DNA from: UBA1351 sp964563505
GTDB lineage: Bacteria > Bacillota > Clostridia > Lachnospirales > Vallitaleaceae
NCBI GenBank assembly: GCA_964563505.1
Contig: CAZLXW010000003.1
Coordinates: forward strand, 1-64,000
Reading direction: 5' to 3'
Length of the DNA: 64,000 nucleotides
Shown here: piece by piece, positions 8,912 to 16,680 of the stretch
Layout of the letters: each line of letters starts with the position of its first letter
Numbering within the stretch: the stretch's first letter is position 1
The notes under the pieces: generated by a model
The model's input: only the letters and a program-made list of their open reading frames with translations
Told to the model about the DNA's origin: nothing
Databases searched by the model: none
Program-made: the position numbers and the translations under genes

Positions 8912-9561
8912 TGAATAAAGAAATGCAAGTATTTCAAAAGATTGAAAAAACAAATAAAATCGAATGTTATCGCCAACTAAATGCATATGTTGATAAAGGA
9001 AAGATTCTGTTTACTGGCTCTTCTTTAGCTGAACAATTTCCCATCAATGAATTAATGCCACATCAAAGCATTTATAATCGAGGGGTTGGGGGTTTTGTTA
9101 TCGATGAATTTCTGGAAAACATAGATACCTTGATTTTTGATCTTAAACCCTCCAAAATTTTTATTAATATCGGGTCAAACGATATCGGTCTTCCTACCTA
9201 TGATCAAAATATCCTGATGACAAAATACCAAAAAATTCTTGACCTTGTTAGCGAAAGACTTTCCAAATGTCAAGTTTACATTTTATCCTATTATCCGGTC
9301 AATTCGAACAAAAAAAGCTTTATTCCCGAGGAGGAAAAAGCCTTTATCTTTGCTTCAAGAACGAATGCAACCATTAATAAAGCAAATAAGGCATTGTCTT
9401 TGTTAGCCTCCAAAAACAATGCCCAATATATTGATGTTAATACGTGCTTACTTAATGATGATGGTGTTTTACGTGAAGATTATACGGTTGAAGGTATTCA
9501 TCTATGGCCAAAGGCATATGCCCGTGTTCTTGAGGTGTTGATTCCTTATTTAAATGCATAG
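8911..9561 (+). CDS. SGNH/GDSL-type hydrolase
   Basis: A 216-residue SGNH hydrolase. Block I is FTGSSLAEQF with likely nucleophile serine 38, the block II glycine lies in NRGVGGF, block III is NIGSNDIG, and block V is EGIHLWPKAY with the catalytic histidine. These enzymes remove acyl or acetyl groups from sugars and lipids; no signal peptide is seen, so this one is probably cytoplasmic. AGGAGG lies eight bases before the ATG, inside the end of the PQ-loop gene. A diverged copy of the last codons of this gene family lies 760 bases downstream, beyond the toxin-antitoxin pair (see the pseudogene at 10271). Its own end converges on the toxin gene. Confidence 0.8.
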   Translation: MNKEMQVFQKIEKTNKIECYRQLNAYVDKGKILFTGSSLAEQFPINELMPHQSIYNRGVGGFVIDEFLENIDTLIFDLKPSKIFINIGSNDIGLPTYDQNILMTKYQKILDLVSERLSKCQVYILSYYPVNSNKKSFIPEEEKAFIFASRTNATINKANKALSLLASKNNAQYIDVNTCLLNDDGVLREDYTVEGIHLWPKAYARVLEVLIPYLNA

Positions 9562-9562
9562 G

Positions 9563-9844
9563 CTATTTTTTATCCACAATTTCATGCTTTCCAATTGCTT
9601 GTAACAAAATTATGGAACCTTCTTCGTACGTAAAGATTATTCTGTATTCCATATTCACACTACATTCATATACTTTTACTTTCAAATAATTACTCCATGA
9701 ATAATTTGTCTTCGTTCTGAGGCTTGGATAACTTGGATTTTCAGAAAGAATATGTAATGTTTTTTTCGTTTTTATTTTTATTAGCTCAGGAAGTTTATTA
9801 TATTTTTTTTTGAAAACTTTTGTGTACTGCAAAGAATATTTCAT
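9563..9844 (-). CDS. RelE/ParE-superfamily toxin
   Basis: A 93-residue basic protein of the RelE/ParE fold: MKYSLQYTKVFKKKYNKLPE at the start, SWSNYLKVKVYECS in the middle, and the closing strands YRIIFTYEEGSIILLQAIGKHE. Members cleave mRNA on the ribosome or poison gyrase; which applies cannot be told. It starts two bases after the stop codon of the antitoxin gene, the usual tight coupling. It converges on the SGNH hydrolase gene with one base between stop codons. Toxin identity is supported by both fold-like pattern and neighbour. Confidence 0.75.
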   Translation of the reverse strand: MKYSLQYTKVFKKKYNKLPELIKIKTKKTLHILSENPSYPSLRTKTNYSWSNYLKVKVYECSVNMEYRIIFTYEEGSIILLQAIGKHEIVDKK

Positions 9845-9846
9845 AT

Positions 9847-10122
9847 CTAATTCTCTTCAGTATCTAGATCATCATACAAGTCATCAATATTATCATAGAC
9901 TTTGTATTCTTTTTTGTTTGTTAGATAATGTTCATATTCTTCTTTAACTTCACTTGCCATTTTTTCATTCCAAAATTCTCTTTCTATTAAAATAACGGGA
10001 GAAATAATGATACGATTACTTACAATATCAATATTTACATCATCACCAATATTTAAATGCAAATTTTTCATGACTTCTGTCGGTATTGTAAGTTGATTTT
10101 TGGCTTTTATCTTTGCTAACAT
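9847..10122 (-). CDS. AbrB/MazE-type antitoxin
   Basis: A 91-residue protein. Its first half (AKIKAKNQLTIPTEVMKNLHLNIGDDVNIDI) is the swapped-hairpin AbrB/SpoVT DNA-binding domain; its second half is very acidic (NIDDLYDDLDTEEN at the end) and likely wraps the toxin. It would neutralise the RelE-like toxin downstream and repress its own promoter. AAGGAGG precedes the ATG. The promoter (10164-10191) and three 8-base direct repeats (10141-10164) lie directly upstream. The AbrB-type antitoxin with RelE-type toxin pairing is a known mix-and-match arrangement. Confidence 0.75.
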   Translation of the reverse strand: MLAKIKAKNQLTIPTEVMKNLHLNIGDDVNIDIVSNRIIISPVILIEREFWNEKMASEVKEEYEHYLTNKKEYKVYDNIDDLYDDLDTEEN

Positions 10123-10140
10123 ATTTAGCCTCCTTTTTAT

Positions 10141-10164
10141 AACTTTCTAACTTTCTAACTTTTA
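10141..10164 (-). repeat. Triple 8-base direct repeat, likely antitoxin operator
   Basis: On the plus strand AACTTTCT, AACTTTCT and AACTTTTA follow each other without gaps between the -10 box and the start codon of the antitoxin gene. The position fits autorepression by the AbrB-like antitoxin, although tandem repeats are not proof of binding. Confidence 0.45.
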
Positions 10165-10191
10165 TTATATCACTCCTGTTTATTTTTTCAA
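10164..10191 (-). promoter_or_regulatory. Promoter of the toxin-antitoxin pair
   Basis: Minus strand: TTGAAA (10186-10191), a 16-base spacer, and a perfect TATAAT (10164-10169), 42 bases before the antitoxin start codon. Confidence 0.65.
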
Positions 10192-10200
10192 GTTTATACC

Positions 10201-10237
10201 AAAAAAAGTGTGAACAATTTCTGTTCACACTTTTTTT
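10201..10237. terminator. Bidirectional intrinsic terminator
   Basis: A perfect 16-base-pair hairpin with a 5-base loop: A-run plus GTGTGAACA, loop ATTTC, then TGTTCACAC plus T-run. With A-runs and T-runs on either side it can work in both directions. On the minus strand it closes the pyrimidine operon after the gene ending at 10309. Confidence 0.8.
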
Positions 10238-10270
10238 ACAGTTCTAGACCCCTATTCTATGCACCTGTGA

Positions 10271-10333
10271 TCAAAAGCATATGCACGTGTTCTTGAGGTT
10301 TTGCTTCCTTATTTGGTTGCACTTTCCCAATAG
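10271..10333 (+). pseudogene. Fossil 3' end of a second SGNH hydrolase gene
   Basis: The plus strand reads, in frame, SKAYARVLEVLLPYLVALSQ and a stop, nearly the same as the last residues of the SGNH hydrolase ending at 9561 (PKAYARVLEVLIPYLNA). About 43 of 53 bases match and many differences are at third codon positions, so this once was coding. A TGA lies just upstream and no remaining upstream part is seen. The fragment overlaps the last codons of the substrate-binding protein gene on the other strand. Confidence 0.6.
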
Positions 10334-11409
10334 CTTATGTTTACAAAAGCTTCACTTAAGTCTGCTTCTTCTGATAACAAGCCATACTCTAATGCTAGAT
10401 CAGCTGTTTGTTGCATAGCTTCCATATCTGTATAACCGATGTTTGCCGGGTCAAAACCTTCCGGTACCACGAGTTTTGCAATCTCACCTGCCATATAGAT
10501 TTGATGTTCTTTGGATACAGATTGATCTACATTGTATACAACTTCACCTGCTGCATCCGGATCTGCACTTGCATCTGCCCAGCCTTTTATTGATGCGCGT
10601 AAGAATCGAACGTAGAGGTCTTCATTCTCTGCAATCCACTCTTCACTTACAAACAGACAATCTTGTAACATGGCCACGCCTTCATCATTCATATCTAGCA
10701 CATTTAGTTCGTCGTTTGTATAGCCTGCTCCTAATAATAATCCATACTCATTGTAGGTCATGGCTGATGCAGCATCCACTTCATCATTCATTAGCTGATT
10801 CATAGTAAAGTCCTGTTGAACAAGTTCTAGATCTTCACCTGGCGTTAATCCGTTTGATTCAAGCAATGCAAGAATCTCATATTCATTACCGCCAAACCAA
10901 TTAGATACCTTCTTTCCTGCAAGATCTGCCGGTGATTCTATTCCTGCCTCTGCTTTAGATACCAATAACATAGCTGACTTTTGAAATGGCTGTCCCACGT
11001 GGACTAATTCCCACCCTTGAGACTGATATTTCAACAAACTTGAAACCCATGTTACACCAACATCTGCTACACCATTATATACTTGTTGCTCCGGAATAAT
11101 ATCACTTCCACCAGGAAGTATTTCTATATTGATTCCTTCGTCTTCATAATAACCTTTTTCTTGGGCAACGTAGTATCCCATGAACTGAGATTGAGGTAGC
11201 CATTTTAATTGCAAGGTCATCTCAACGAGTTCTTGGGGTTCTTCCGTTGGCTCTTCAGCCGCTTCTTCTGTCTCCTCAGCAGATGTTGTCTCTGCTTGTG
11301 TTGACGCGGCGCCGTCAGATGATGATGCCTCTTCTGTTGTACATCCTGTTAGTGCGAGTGATAAAATCATGGTCAATGCTAATAGTAACGTCATTATTTT
11401 CTTCTTCAT
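10309..11409 (-). CDS. ABC transporter substrate-binding lipoprotein (NMT1/THI5 class)
   Basis: A 366-residue lipoprotein. The signal peptide MKKKIMTLLLALTMILSLALTGC ends in a lipobox with cysteine 23, followed by an acidic, threonine- and serine-rich linker and then an NMT1/THI5-like binding domain (MTLQLKWLPQSQFMGYYVAQEKGYYEDEGI). That class binds pyrimidine-type and sulfonate ligands. I chose the ATG at 11409, with AGGAAG upstream, because it starts the signal peptide. It is the last gene of the pyrimidine operon, behind two permeases and an ATPase, so the ligand is probably a pyrimidine base or its breakdown product. The ligand is inference; a hydroxymethylpyrimidine or hydantoin is also possible. 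Confidence 0.8.
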   Translation of the reverse strand: MKKKIMTLLLALTMILSLALTGCTTEEASSSDGAASTQAETTSAEETEEAAEEPTEEPQELVEMTLQLKWLPQSQFMGYYVAQEKGYYEDEGINIEILPGGSDIIPEQQVYNGVADVGVTWVSSLLKYQSQGWELVHVGQPFQKSAMLLVSKAEAGIESPADLAGKKVSNWFGGNEYEILALLESNGLTPGEDLELVQQDFTMNQLMNDEVDAASAMTYNEYGLLLGAGYTNDELNVLDMNDEGVAMLQDCLFVSEEWIAENEDLYVRFLRASIKGWADASADPDAAGEVVYNVDQSVSKEHQIYMAGEIAKLVVPEGFDPANIGYTDMEAMQQTADLALEYGLLSEEADLSEAFVNISYWESATK

Positions 11410-11444
11410 AATTATCTTCCTTTCTAATTCAAAAAATCGTTGAT

Positions 11445-12212
11445 TTATCTTTGTGAAGCGTGCCATTTGATGACATCGCGCTCTACCAAAACAATGAATA
11501 GATATAAGATAACTCCGGCTAAGGAAGCAACAACAATATAGGACCATCCCATTGCCATTTCTGCTTTTCGCAAATTATCTTTGATTCCAAATCCCAATCC
11601 AGCGGTTGATGTTGCAAAATATTCACTAATAATTGCCGCGATAATGGAAGATGCAATATTTATTCTTAATGCTGTAAATACATTTGGTAAACAATTGGGT
11701 AAACGCAGTTTTTTAAAGATGAGCCAGCGACTAGCTGCAGCTGAATGCATTAAATCGATGGAAAATGGTTTTAAATCATTCATACCATAATAAGCATTAA
11801 TCGCCATGGCTGCCATACACACTACGGTTACTACACCAATCTTTTGTAACATTCCTGTTCTAAACCAAAGATTCATAATTGGCGATAGAGCAACAATTGG
11901 AACCGCATTAAGGGCAGTTACCAAAATCATTCCTCCAAATCCCCATTTTGGAAAAATGGTCGCTACCACTGCAATAGAAAATCCTAAAAATGAGCCGATA
12001 GCAAGTCCTATAAGTGCGCCACTAACCGTGATAAACATATCACGAAAGGCTTGTTTATAGTTTTCAAATAAGCTTGTTGCAATTTCTGACGGAACCGGCA
12101 ATTGGAAAGATTTTAAATCAAGTAAGTGATGCACTACTCCGAATTCCCATAAAAGTAAAAGCAAAATACCAAAAGAGATCGGCCAAAAAAATCGCATTAT
12201 ACGTTCTCGCAT
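11445..12212 (-). CDS. ABC transporter permease (SsuC/TauC-like)
   Basis: A 255-residue inner membrane permease with about six helices. The EAA loop that contacts the ATPase is seen as HSAAASRWLIFKKLRLPNCLPNVFTALRI (around residues 156-184). It belongs to the SsuC/TauC/ThiX group that goes with NMT1-class binding proteins. The ATG overlaps the stop of the other permease by one base (TAATG). The two permeases differ, so the channel is a heterodimer. Confidence 0.85.
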   Translation of the reverse strand: MRERIMRFFWPISFGILLLLLWEFGVVHHLLDLKSFQLPVPSEIATSLFENYKQAFRDMFITVSGALIGLAIGSFLGFSIAVVATIFPKWGFGGMILVTALNAVPIVALSPIMNLWFRTGMLQKIGVVTVVCMAAMAINAYYGMNDLKPFSIDLMHSAAASRWLIFKKLRLPNCLPNVFTALRINIASSIIAAIISEYFATSTAGLGFGIKDNLRKAEMAMGWSYIVVASLAGVILYLFIVLVERDVIKWHASQR

Positions 12213-13015
12213 TATTTATCACCTACTTTCGTCGTTGTTACGTTTTTCCATGGAATCATAAGACGTTCAGCAAAAATAACGATATTATAACTAAGGATTC
12301 CCATAAATGCACTTGTAAATACAGATGCCCAAAATATATCAAAAGAGCTGGAATACAGTGAATAAAGAATCTTCACTCCGATACCGCTTTTGGAACCTAA
12401 CATATCAACTAAAATAGAAGCTGTTACCGCCATTGGGGCTGCAATTTTAAGTCCTGTAAATAAATAGGGCAAGGAATAAGGAAACATCAGTTTTAGATAA
12501 ATGTCCACTCGATTCGCTGCAATGGAACGCATGAGTTCTTTCTTTTCTTCTTCAACGCTTTTAAAACCACTGAGCATATTAACAGCTACGGGAAAAAAGG
12601 TGATATAAGCAGCAATAACAATACGAGACATATTCATATCTCTTACAATATTAAAAATAATGGGTGCCAATCCAAGTACCGGTATCATCTGAGATACAAT
12701 GAGATATGGAAAGGCAATCTTTTCTGCAACTTTTGAAAGACTCATAATAACGGCTAAGATGATTCCGATTAGACCACCAATTGCAAATCCGAGACCTGCT
12801 CGAGATAAGGTGACTATCCCTGCTACAAGGAGGGTTTGCCATTCGCTGATAAAGGTCATAAGAACGTCATGAGGAAAGGGTAATTTAGATGAAGCCATAT
12901 TATCTTGAACCACATATAATAAAAAAGCGGATAGGAGTTCCCACAAAACGATAATGCTAAGGAGCCATACTCCGGTTACGATACGGCGGTCTTTTCTGGT
13001 TAATTCCATACTCAC
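12212..13015 (-). CDS. ABC transporter permease (SsuC/TauC-like)
   Basis: A 267-residue permease with the same layout as its neighbour: an N-terminal helix, a core with FGGLIGIILAVIMSL-like helices, and an EAA loop near MRSIAANRVDIYLKLMFPYSLPYLFTGLKIAAP. It starts within the last codons of the ATPase gene (ATGA overlap) and ends in a TAATG overlap with the next permease. All four transporter genes are therefore translationally coupled or closely spaced. Confidence 0.85.
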   Translation of the reverse strand: MSMELTRKDRRIVTGVWLLSIIVLWELLSAFLLYVVQDNMASSKLPFPHDVLMTFISEWQTLLVAGIVTLSRAGLGFAIGGLIGIILAVIMSLSKVAEKIAFPYLIVSQMIPVLGLAPIIFNIVRDMNMSRIVIAAYITFFPVAVNMLSGFKSVEEEKKELMRSIAANRVDIYLKLMFPYSLPYLFTGLKIAAPMAVTASILVDMLGSKSGIGVKILYSLYSSSFDIFWASVFTSAFMGILSYNIVIFAERLMIPWKNVTTTKVGDK

Positions 13016-13782
13016 ACCCCCTCAAAACTATGCCTGATTTTTGCTATATAGTTATAAAATTCCGGGGATTCTCTTAGTGCTGCTGTTCTTGGTCTCGGTA
13101 AATCTATATCTACAACAGCAGATACTCTTCCCGGATGCGGTGATAATACAACAACACGATCAGATAAAAAGATAGATTCAGGAATATTATGGGTAACAAA
13201 AATAATTGTTGTCTTTGTCTTTCCCCAAATCGCAAGCAAATCTTCATTGAGTTTTTCTCGAGTAAATTCATCCAATGCTGAAAAAGGCTCATCCATAAGA
13301 AGAATCTCTGGTTCTAAGGCTAATGCTCTTGCAATACCTACACGTTGTTGCATACCTCCGGATAGTTCAAAGGGATATTTTAACCCGAATTTTTCAAGTC
13401 CAACCAAATCTAACATACGGTCGATTCGAGCCGTTCTTTCACTCTTGGGAACTCCAATAATCTCCATAGGCATACACACGTTACGGCGAACATTACGCCA
13501 GTCATAAAGTACCGGTTGTTGAAAAACAATGCCATATTTTTGTTGTAATCGGGTTTCCCTTGGCGTTAAACCGTGAATGGATACTTGACCTGTAGTGGGC
13601 TCTAAGAGATCGGCAATAATTCGAAGCAGGGTACTTTTTCCGCATCCCGACGGTCCTAACAAGCAGATGAATTCTCCTTCGCGGATATCTAAACTTACAT
13701 CGGTAAGTGCATGGATTTCTTCTCCATTGTTATTGGTATATGTTTTGCTTACGTTTTTTATTTGCAGTTCCGGTACATTCAT
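13012..13782 (-). CDS. ABC transporter ATP-binding protein (SsuB/TauB-like)
   Basis: A 256-residue ATPase. Walker A is GPSGCGKST (residues 43-51), the signature is LSGGMQQRVGIARALAL, and Walker B is ILLMDEPFSALDE. This is the SsuB/TauB/ThiZ type that drives NMT1-class importers. The ATG overlaps the stop of the dihydropyrimidine dehydrogenase gene (ATGA), which ties the transporter to the pathway. It acts on the cytoplasmic side of the membrane. Confidence 0.9.
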   Translation of the reverse strand: MNVPELQIKNVSKTYTNNNGEEIHALTDVSLDIREGEFICLLGPSGCGKSTLLRIIADLLEPTTGQVSIHGLTPRETRLQQKYGIVFQQPVLYDWRNVRRNVCMPMEIIGVPKSERTARIDRMLDLVGLEKFGLKYPFELSGGMQQRVGIARALALEPEILLMDEPFSALDEFTREKLNEDLLAIWGKTKTTIIFVTHNIPESIFLSDRVVVLSPHPGRVSAVVDIDLPRPRTAALRESPEFYNYIAKIRHSFEGV

Positions 13783-15278
13783 AAAATAACCTCCATACGT
13801 TTTCCGGCGCTAATAGCTTCTGCCGGACACACAACCTTACATAGATGACAACCAACACATTTGTCCGGTATTAAGCTTGGATTTCCCTTGTCGTCCATTG
13901 CAATTGCTTGATGTCCACCGTCATAGCACGATATGTAGCATCGTCCGCAACCAATGCATTTTTTCCGGTCAAATTTTGGATATACAATACTTCGACGATT
14001 TAGGCAATCTGCAGGTAGAATATGTTCAAGTGCATTTCCAACGAAGGCGTCTAAATTTTCAAATCCTTTTTCACCTAAATATGTCGATAATCCATCAATC
14101 AAATCTTCGATTACTCGGTATCCATACTGCATTACAGATGTCGTTACTTGTAAATTGGTACATCCTAGTGCAATAAATTCAGCTGCATCTTTCCACGTTT
14201 CAATTCCACCCATACCGCTAATTGGAACATCGGAAAGCTTATCGTGTTTTTTCATGTCGTGAACAAATCTTAATGCGATGGGTTTAACTGCATTTCCTGA
14301 ATAACCGCCTATTGCCGATTTTCCTTCAACATTTGGTTCTGAACTAAAATCATCCAAATTCACATTCATAATGCTTTTGATTGTATTAATCGCTGCAATC
14401 CCATCTGCACCATTTTCAACAGCTGCAATTGCGGGAATCTCCATGTTTCCTATATTCGGCGTCATTTTTGCTATAATCGGTAAATGGGTTCCACGTCGCG
14501 TCGCTGCGGTATATTTACCAACTAATTCCGGGTCTTGACCAACATCTGACCCTAATCCATCCCCAGCCATGTGGGGGCAAGAGAAATTACATTCAATCAT
14601 ATCCACTCCGGCTTCTGTCATAACCTTTGCTAAATATGTCCATTCCTTTTCATCTGTTCCTAATATGGAAACGATGATAAGCTTCGATGGATAATTTTTC
14701 TTTAGCTTTTTTAAAAACACAATGTTTTCTTCAAGTGAATGGTCCGATATTTGTTCAATATTCTTAAATCCACGAAAGGCTTTTCCATACTCTCCGTCTG
14801 TAGTAAATCTGGGGGATACCTCTTCAGGAATAAAGGTTCCGATAGTTTTAAATGCAACGCCTCCCCATCCCATTTCAAATGCTTTTGCAACCATTTCATA
14901 GTTACTTGCTACGACAGATGATGAAAGAATAAATGGATTTTCACATTCAAATCCCAAAAAATTAATGCTCAGTTTTTTCTTATTATGACTTTTATCTAAA
15001 TGGCCACTATAGGTCATCAGTTTATCAATCTCTACCGAATTATTGATTTTTCCTTTTAAACAAGCCTCCATACAACTTTTTGTATCACAACGCATACACA
15101 CATCTTCGTCCGGTGCTCGATTTGCTGCTCCCCATGTATTTTTAAATCGTAATGCGCGAATTACTCGAGCAGGATCTAGTCCTTGTGGACAAGCTTCTGT
15201 ACAAGGTGTCTTATAGCACATAAGACAAGTATCGATGGCTTCAGCTGCGGTCACTCGCGATATTGTTTTTTTCTTCAT
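13779..15278 (-). CDS. preA: Dihydropyrimidine dehydrogenase, PreA type with PreT-like N-terminal Fe-S domain
   Basis: A 499-residue enzyme that reduces uracil or thymine to the dihydro form. Three parts are seen. Residues 18-73 hold two four-cysteine motifs (C18, C21, C26, C30 and C61, C64, C69, C73) like the N-terminal Fe-S domain of PreT and of mammalian enzyme domain I. The middle is the FMN barrel (CNFSCPHMAGDGLGSDVGQDP; GMGGIETWKDAAEFIALG). The C-terminus holds two [4Fe-4S] motifs (CIGCGRCYISC and CVGCHLCKVVC). No FAD- or NAD(P)H-binding module is present and no PreT gene is nearby, so electrons may come from ferredoxin; that is inference. E. coli PreA, at about 411 residues, lacks the N-terminal part. 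I chose ATG 15278 because AGGAGG precedes it. It overlaps the end of the dihydropyrimidinase gene by 38 bases. Confidence 0.85.
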   Translation of the reverse strand: MKKKTISRVTAAEAIDTCLMCYKTPCTEACPQGLDPARVIRALRFKNTWGAANRAPDEDVCMRCDTKSCMEACLKGKINNSVEIDKLMTYSGHLDKSHNKKKLSINFLGFECENPFILSSSVVASNYEMVAKAFEMGWGGVAFKTIGTFIPEEVSPRFTTDGEYGKAFRGFKNIEQISDHSLEENIVFLKKLKKNYPSKLIIVSILGTDEKEWTYLAKVMTEAGVDMIECNFSCPHMAGDGLGSDVGQDPELVGKYTAATRRGTHLPIIAKMTPNIGNMEIPAIAAVENGADGIAAINTIKSIMNVNLDDFSSEPNVEGKSAIGGYSGNAVKPIALRFVHDMKKHDKLSDVPISGMGGIETWKDAAEFIALGCTNLQVTTSVMQYGYRVIEDLIDGLSTYLGEKGFENLDAFVGNALEHILPADCLNRRSIVYPKFDRKKCIGCGRCYISCYDGGHQAIAMDDKGNPSLIPDKCVGCHLCKVVCPAEAISAGKRMEVIL

Positions 15279-16650
15279 TGGACATCCTCCTTGCGCGTTG
15301 AATGAATTGTCCCCATCCGGGTTCTCCAACAAAATGTTCATTGTCATAGACAAGTTTTCCTCGTGAGTAGGTTTGCACCGGATACCCCTTGAGCGTTTTT
15401 CCTTCCCATATTGTATGATCATAATCGGAGTGCATGGTATCCACAGATATGGTGAATTCTTTTTGAGGATCATAAATAACAATATCTGCATCCTTACCTA
15501 CTGCAATATGGCCTTTATGGGTACAACCAAAAATTTTGGCCGGGTTTGTCGAACAAAGTTCGACTGCTCGATTATAGGTAATCTTCCCCTCACCTGCTGC
15601 TGAGAGCATATATGGATATAAGTTTTCGACGCCGGCACATCCGTTGGGAATTTTTGTAAAGTCATCTTTTCCCCAATCTTTTTCATAGGATTGGAAAGGA
15701 CAATGGTCTGTTGCTACAACATCAATATCCCCGTTTTTAATTGCCTTCCATAATGCATCTTGACTTTCTTGTCCTTTCATAGGTGGGGAACACACAAAGT
15801 TGCGTCCGTCTTCACGTTTATAGACCGCATTTGTAAATTCTAAGTACTGTGGACATGTCTCGACATAGATATCATTATTTTCTTCTTTTTTGGCTTCTAT
15901 TACTGCTTCAAGCCCTTCTTTATTAGCCATATGTACAATGTAAAGAGGTGCTTTAAGGTGCTTCGCCCAATGAACCGCGCGCTTGTCTGCTTCTGCCTCA
16001 ACAAACTCCGGTCGGCTCAAATAATGATACCAAGGAGACAGTTTACCTTCTTCTTTAAATTGATTCACATAATAGTCAATTAAATCCGGATTTTCTGCAT
16101 GTAGATTAATCATTGCTCCAACTTCTTTGGCTTTTAGCAATAGTCGGGCAAAGGTTCCGTCATCCACCATCATGCCTTCTTTTTTATAAACGAAAAAACA
16201 TTTAAAACTTGTGATACCGTCTTGTACTGCCGATTCCATCTCATCGATAATCTCACCATCATTTAGGTCTGTAATAATACAGTGAAATGCATAATCGATA
16301 CATGCTTCTTCTTCACAGATTGCTTTTTTGGAATCAATAACTTCCTTAATCGACATACCTTTTCGTTGCATGGGATAGTCAAATACTGTCGTTACTCCTC
16401 CACAGGCTGCAGCGCGAGTACCTGCTAAATAAGAATCTGCTGATACTGTCCCGCCAAAGGGCATTGCCAAATGGGTATGCACATCAATGGCTCCTGGGAG
16501 TACCATCTTATCGGTTGCATCAACCACTGTGGCCCCATCAGATCTTAATGTTTCTCCAATAGCAACAATCCGTCCATTAAAAATACCGATATCTGCTTTA
16601 TATGTTTCACTAGATGTGACGATTGTTCCGTTTTTTATAATTAAATCCAT
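15241..16650 (-). CDS. hydA: Dihydropyrimidinase / D-hydantoinase
   Basis: A 469-residue amidohydrolase that opens dihydrouracil (or a hydantoin) to the N-carbamoyl amino acid. Zinc ligands are seen in DVHTHL (histidines 58 and 60), INLHAENPD and YIVHMANKEG. The lysine that becomes carboxylated lies in TSFKCFFVY, and the catalytic aspartate is in VATDHCPF. Length is normal for the family. The ATG has a strong AAGGAGG. It lies between the M20 hydrolase genes and preA, which favours the pyrimidine role over hydantoin use. Confidence 0.9.
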   Translation of the reverse strand: MDLIIKNGTIVTSSETYKADIGIFNGRIVAIGETLRSDGATVVDATDKMVLPGAIDVHTHLAMPFGGTVSADSYLAGTRAAACGGVTTVFDYPMQRKGMSIKEVIDSKKAICEEEACIDYAFHCIITDLNDGEIIDEMESAVQDGITSFKCFFVYKKEGMMVDDGTFARLLLKAKEVGAMINLHAENPDLIDYYVNQFKEEGKLSPWYHYLSRPEFVEAEADKRAVHWAKHLKAPLYIVHMANKEGLEAVIEAKKEENNDIYVETCPQYLEFTNAVYKREDGRNFVCSPPMKGQESQDALWKAIKNGDIDVVATDHCPFQSYEKDWGKDDFTKIPNGCAGVENLYPYMLSAAGEGKITYNRAVELCSTNPAKIFGCTHKGHIAVGKDADIVIYDPQKEFTISVDTMHSDYDHTIWEGKTLKGYPVQTYSRGKLVYDNEHFVGEPGWGQFIQRARRMSNEEKNNIASDRS

Positions 16651-16680
16651 GGTCTACCTCCTTACCAACTTCGTCATTGG

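Noticed and set aside
10141..10164. Tandem repeats as a possible CRISPR array
   Set aside because: Three contiguous 8-base units with no spacers, lying in a promoter region; not CRISPR-like.
9508..10333. Direct repeats around the toxin-antitoxin pair read as attachment sites
   Set aside because: The repeat copies differ mainly at silent codon positions and no integrase is nearby, so a gene-end remnant explains them better than attL/attR.
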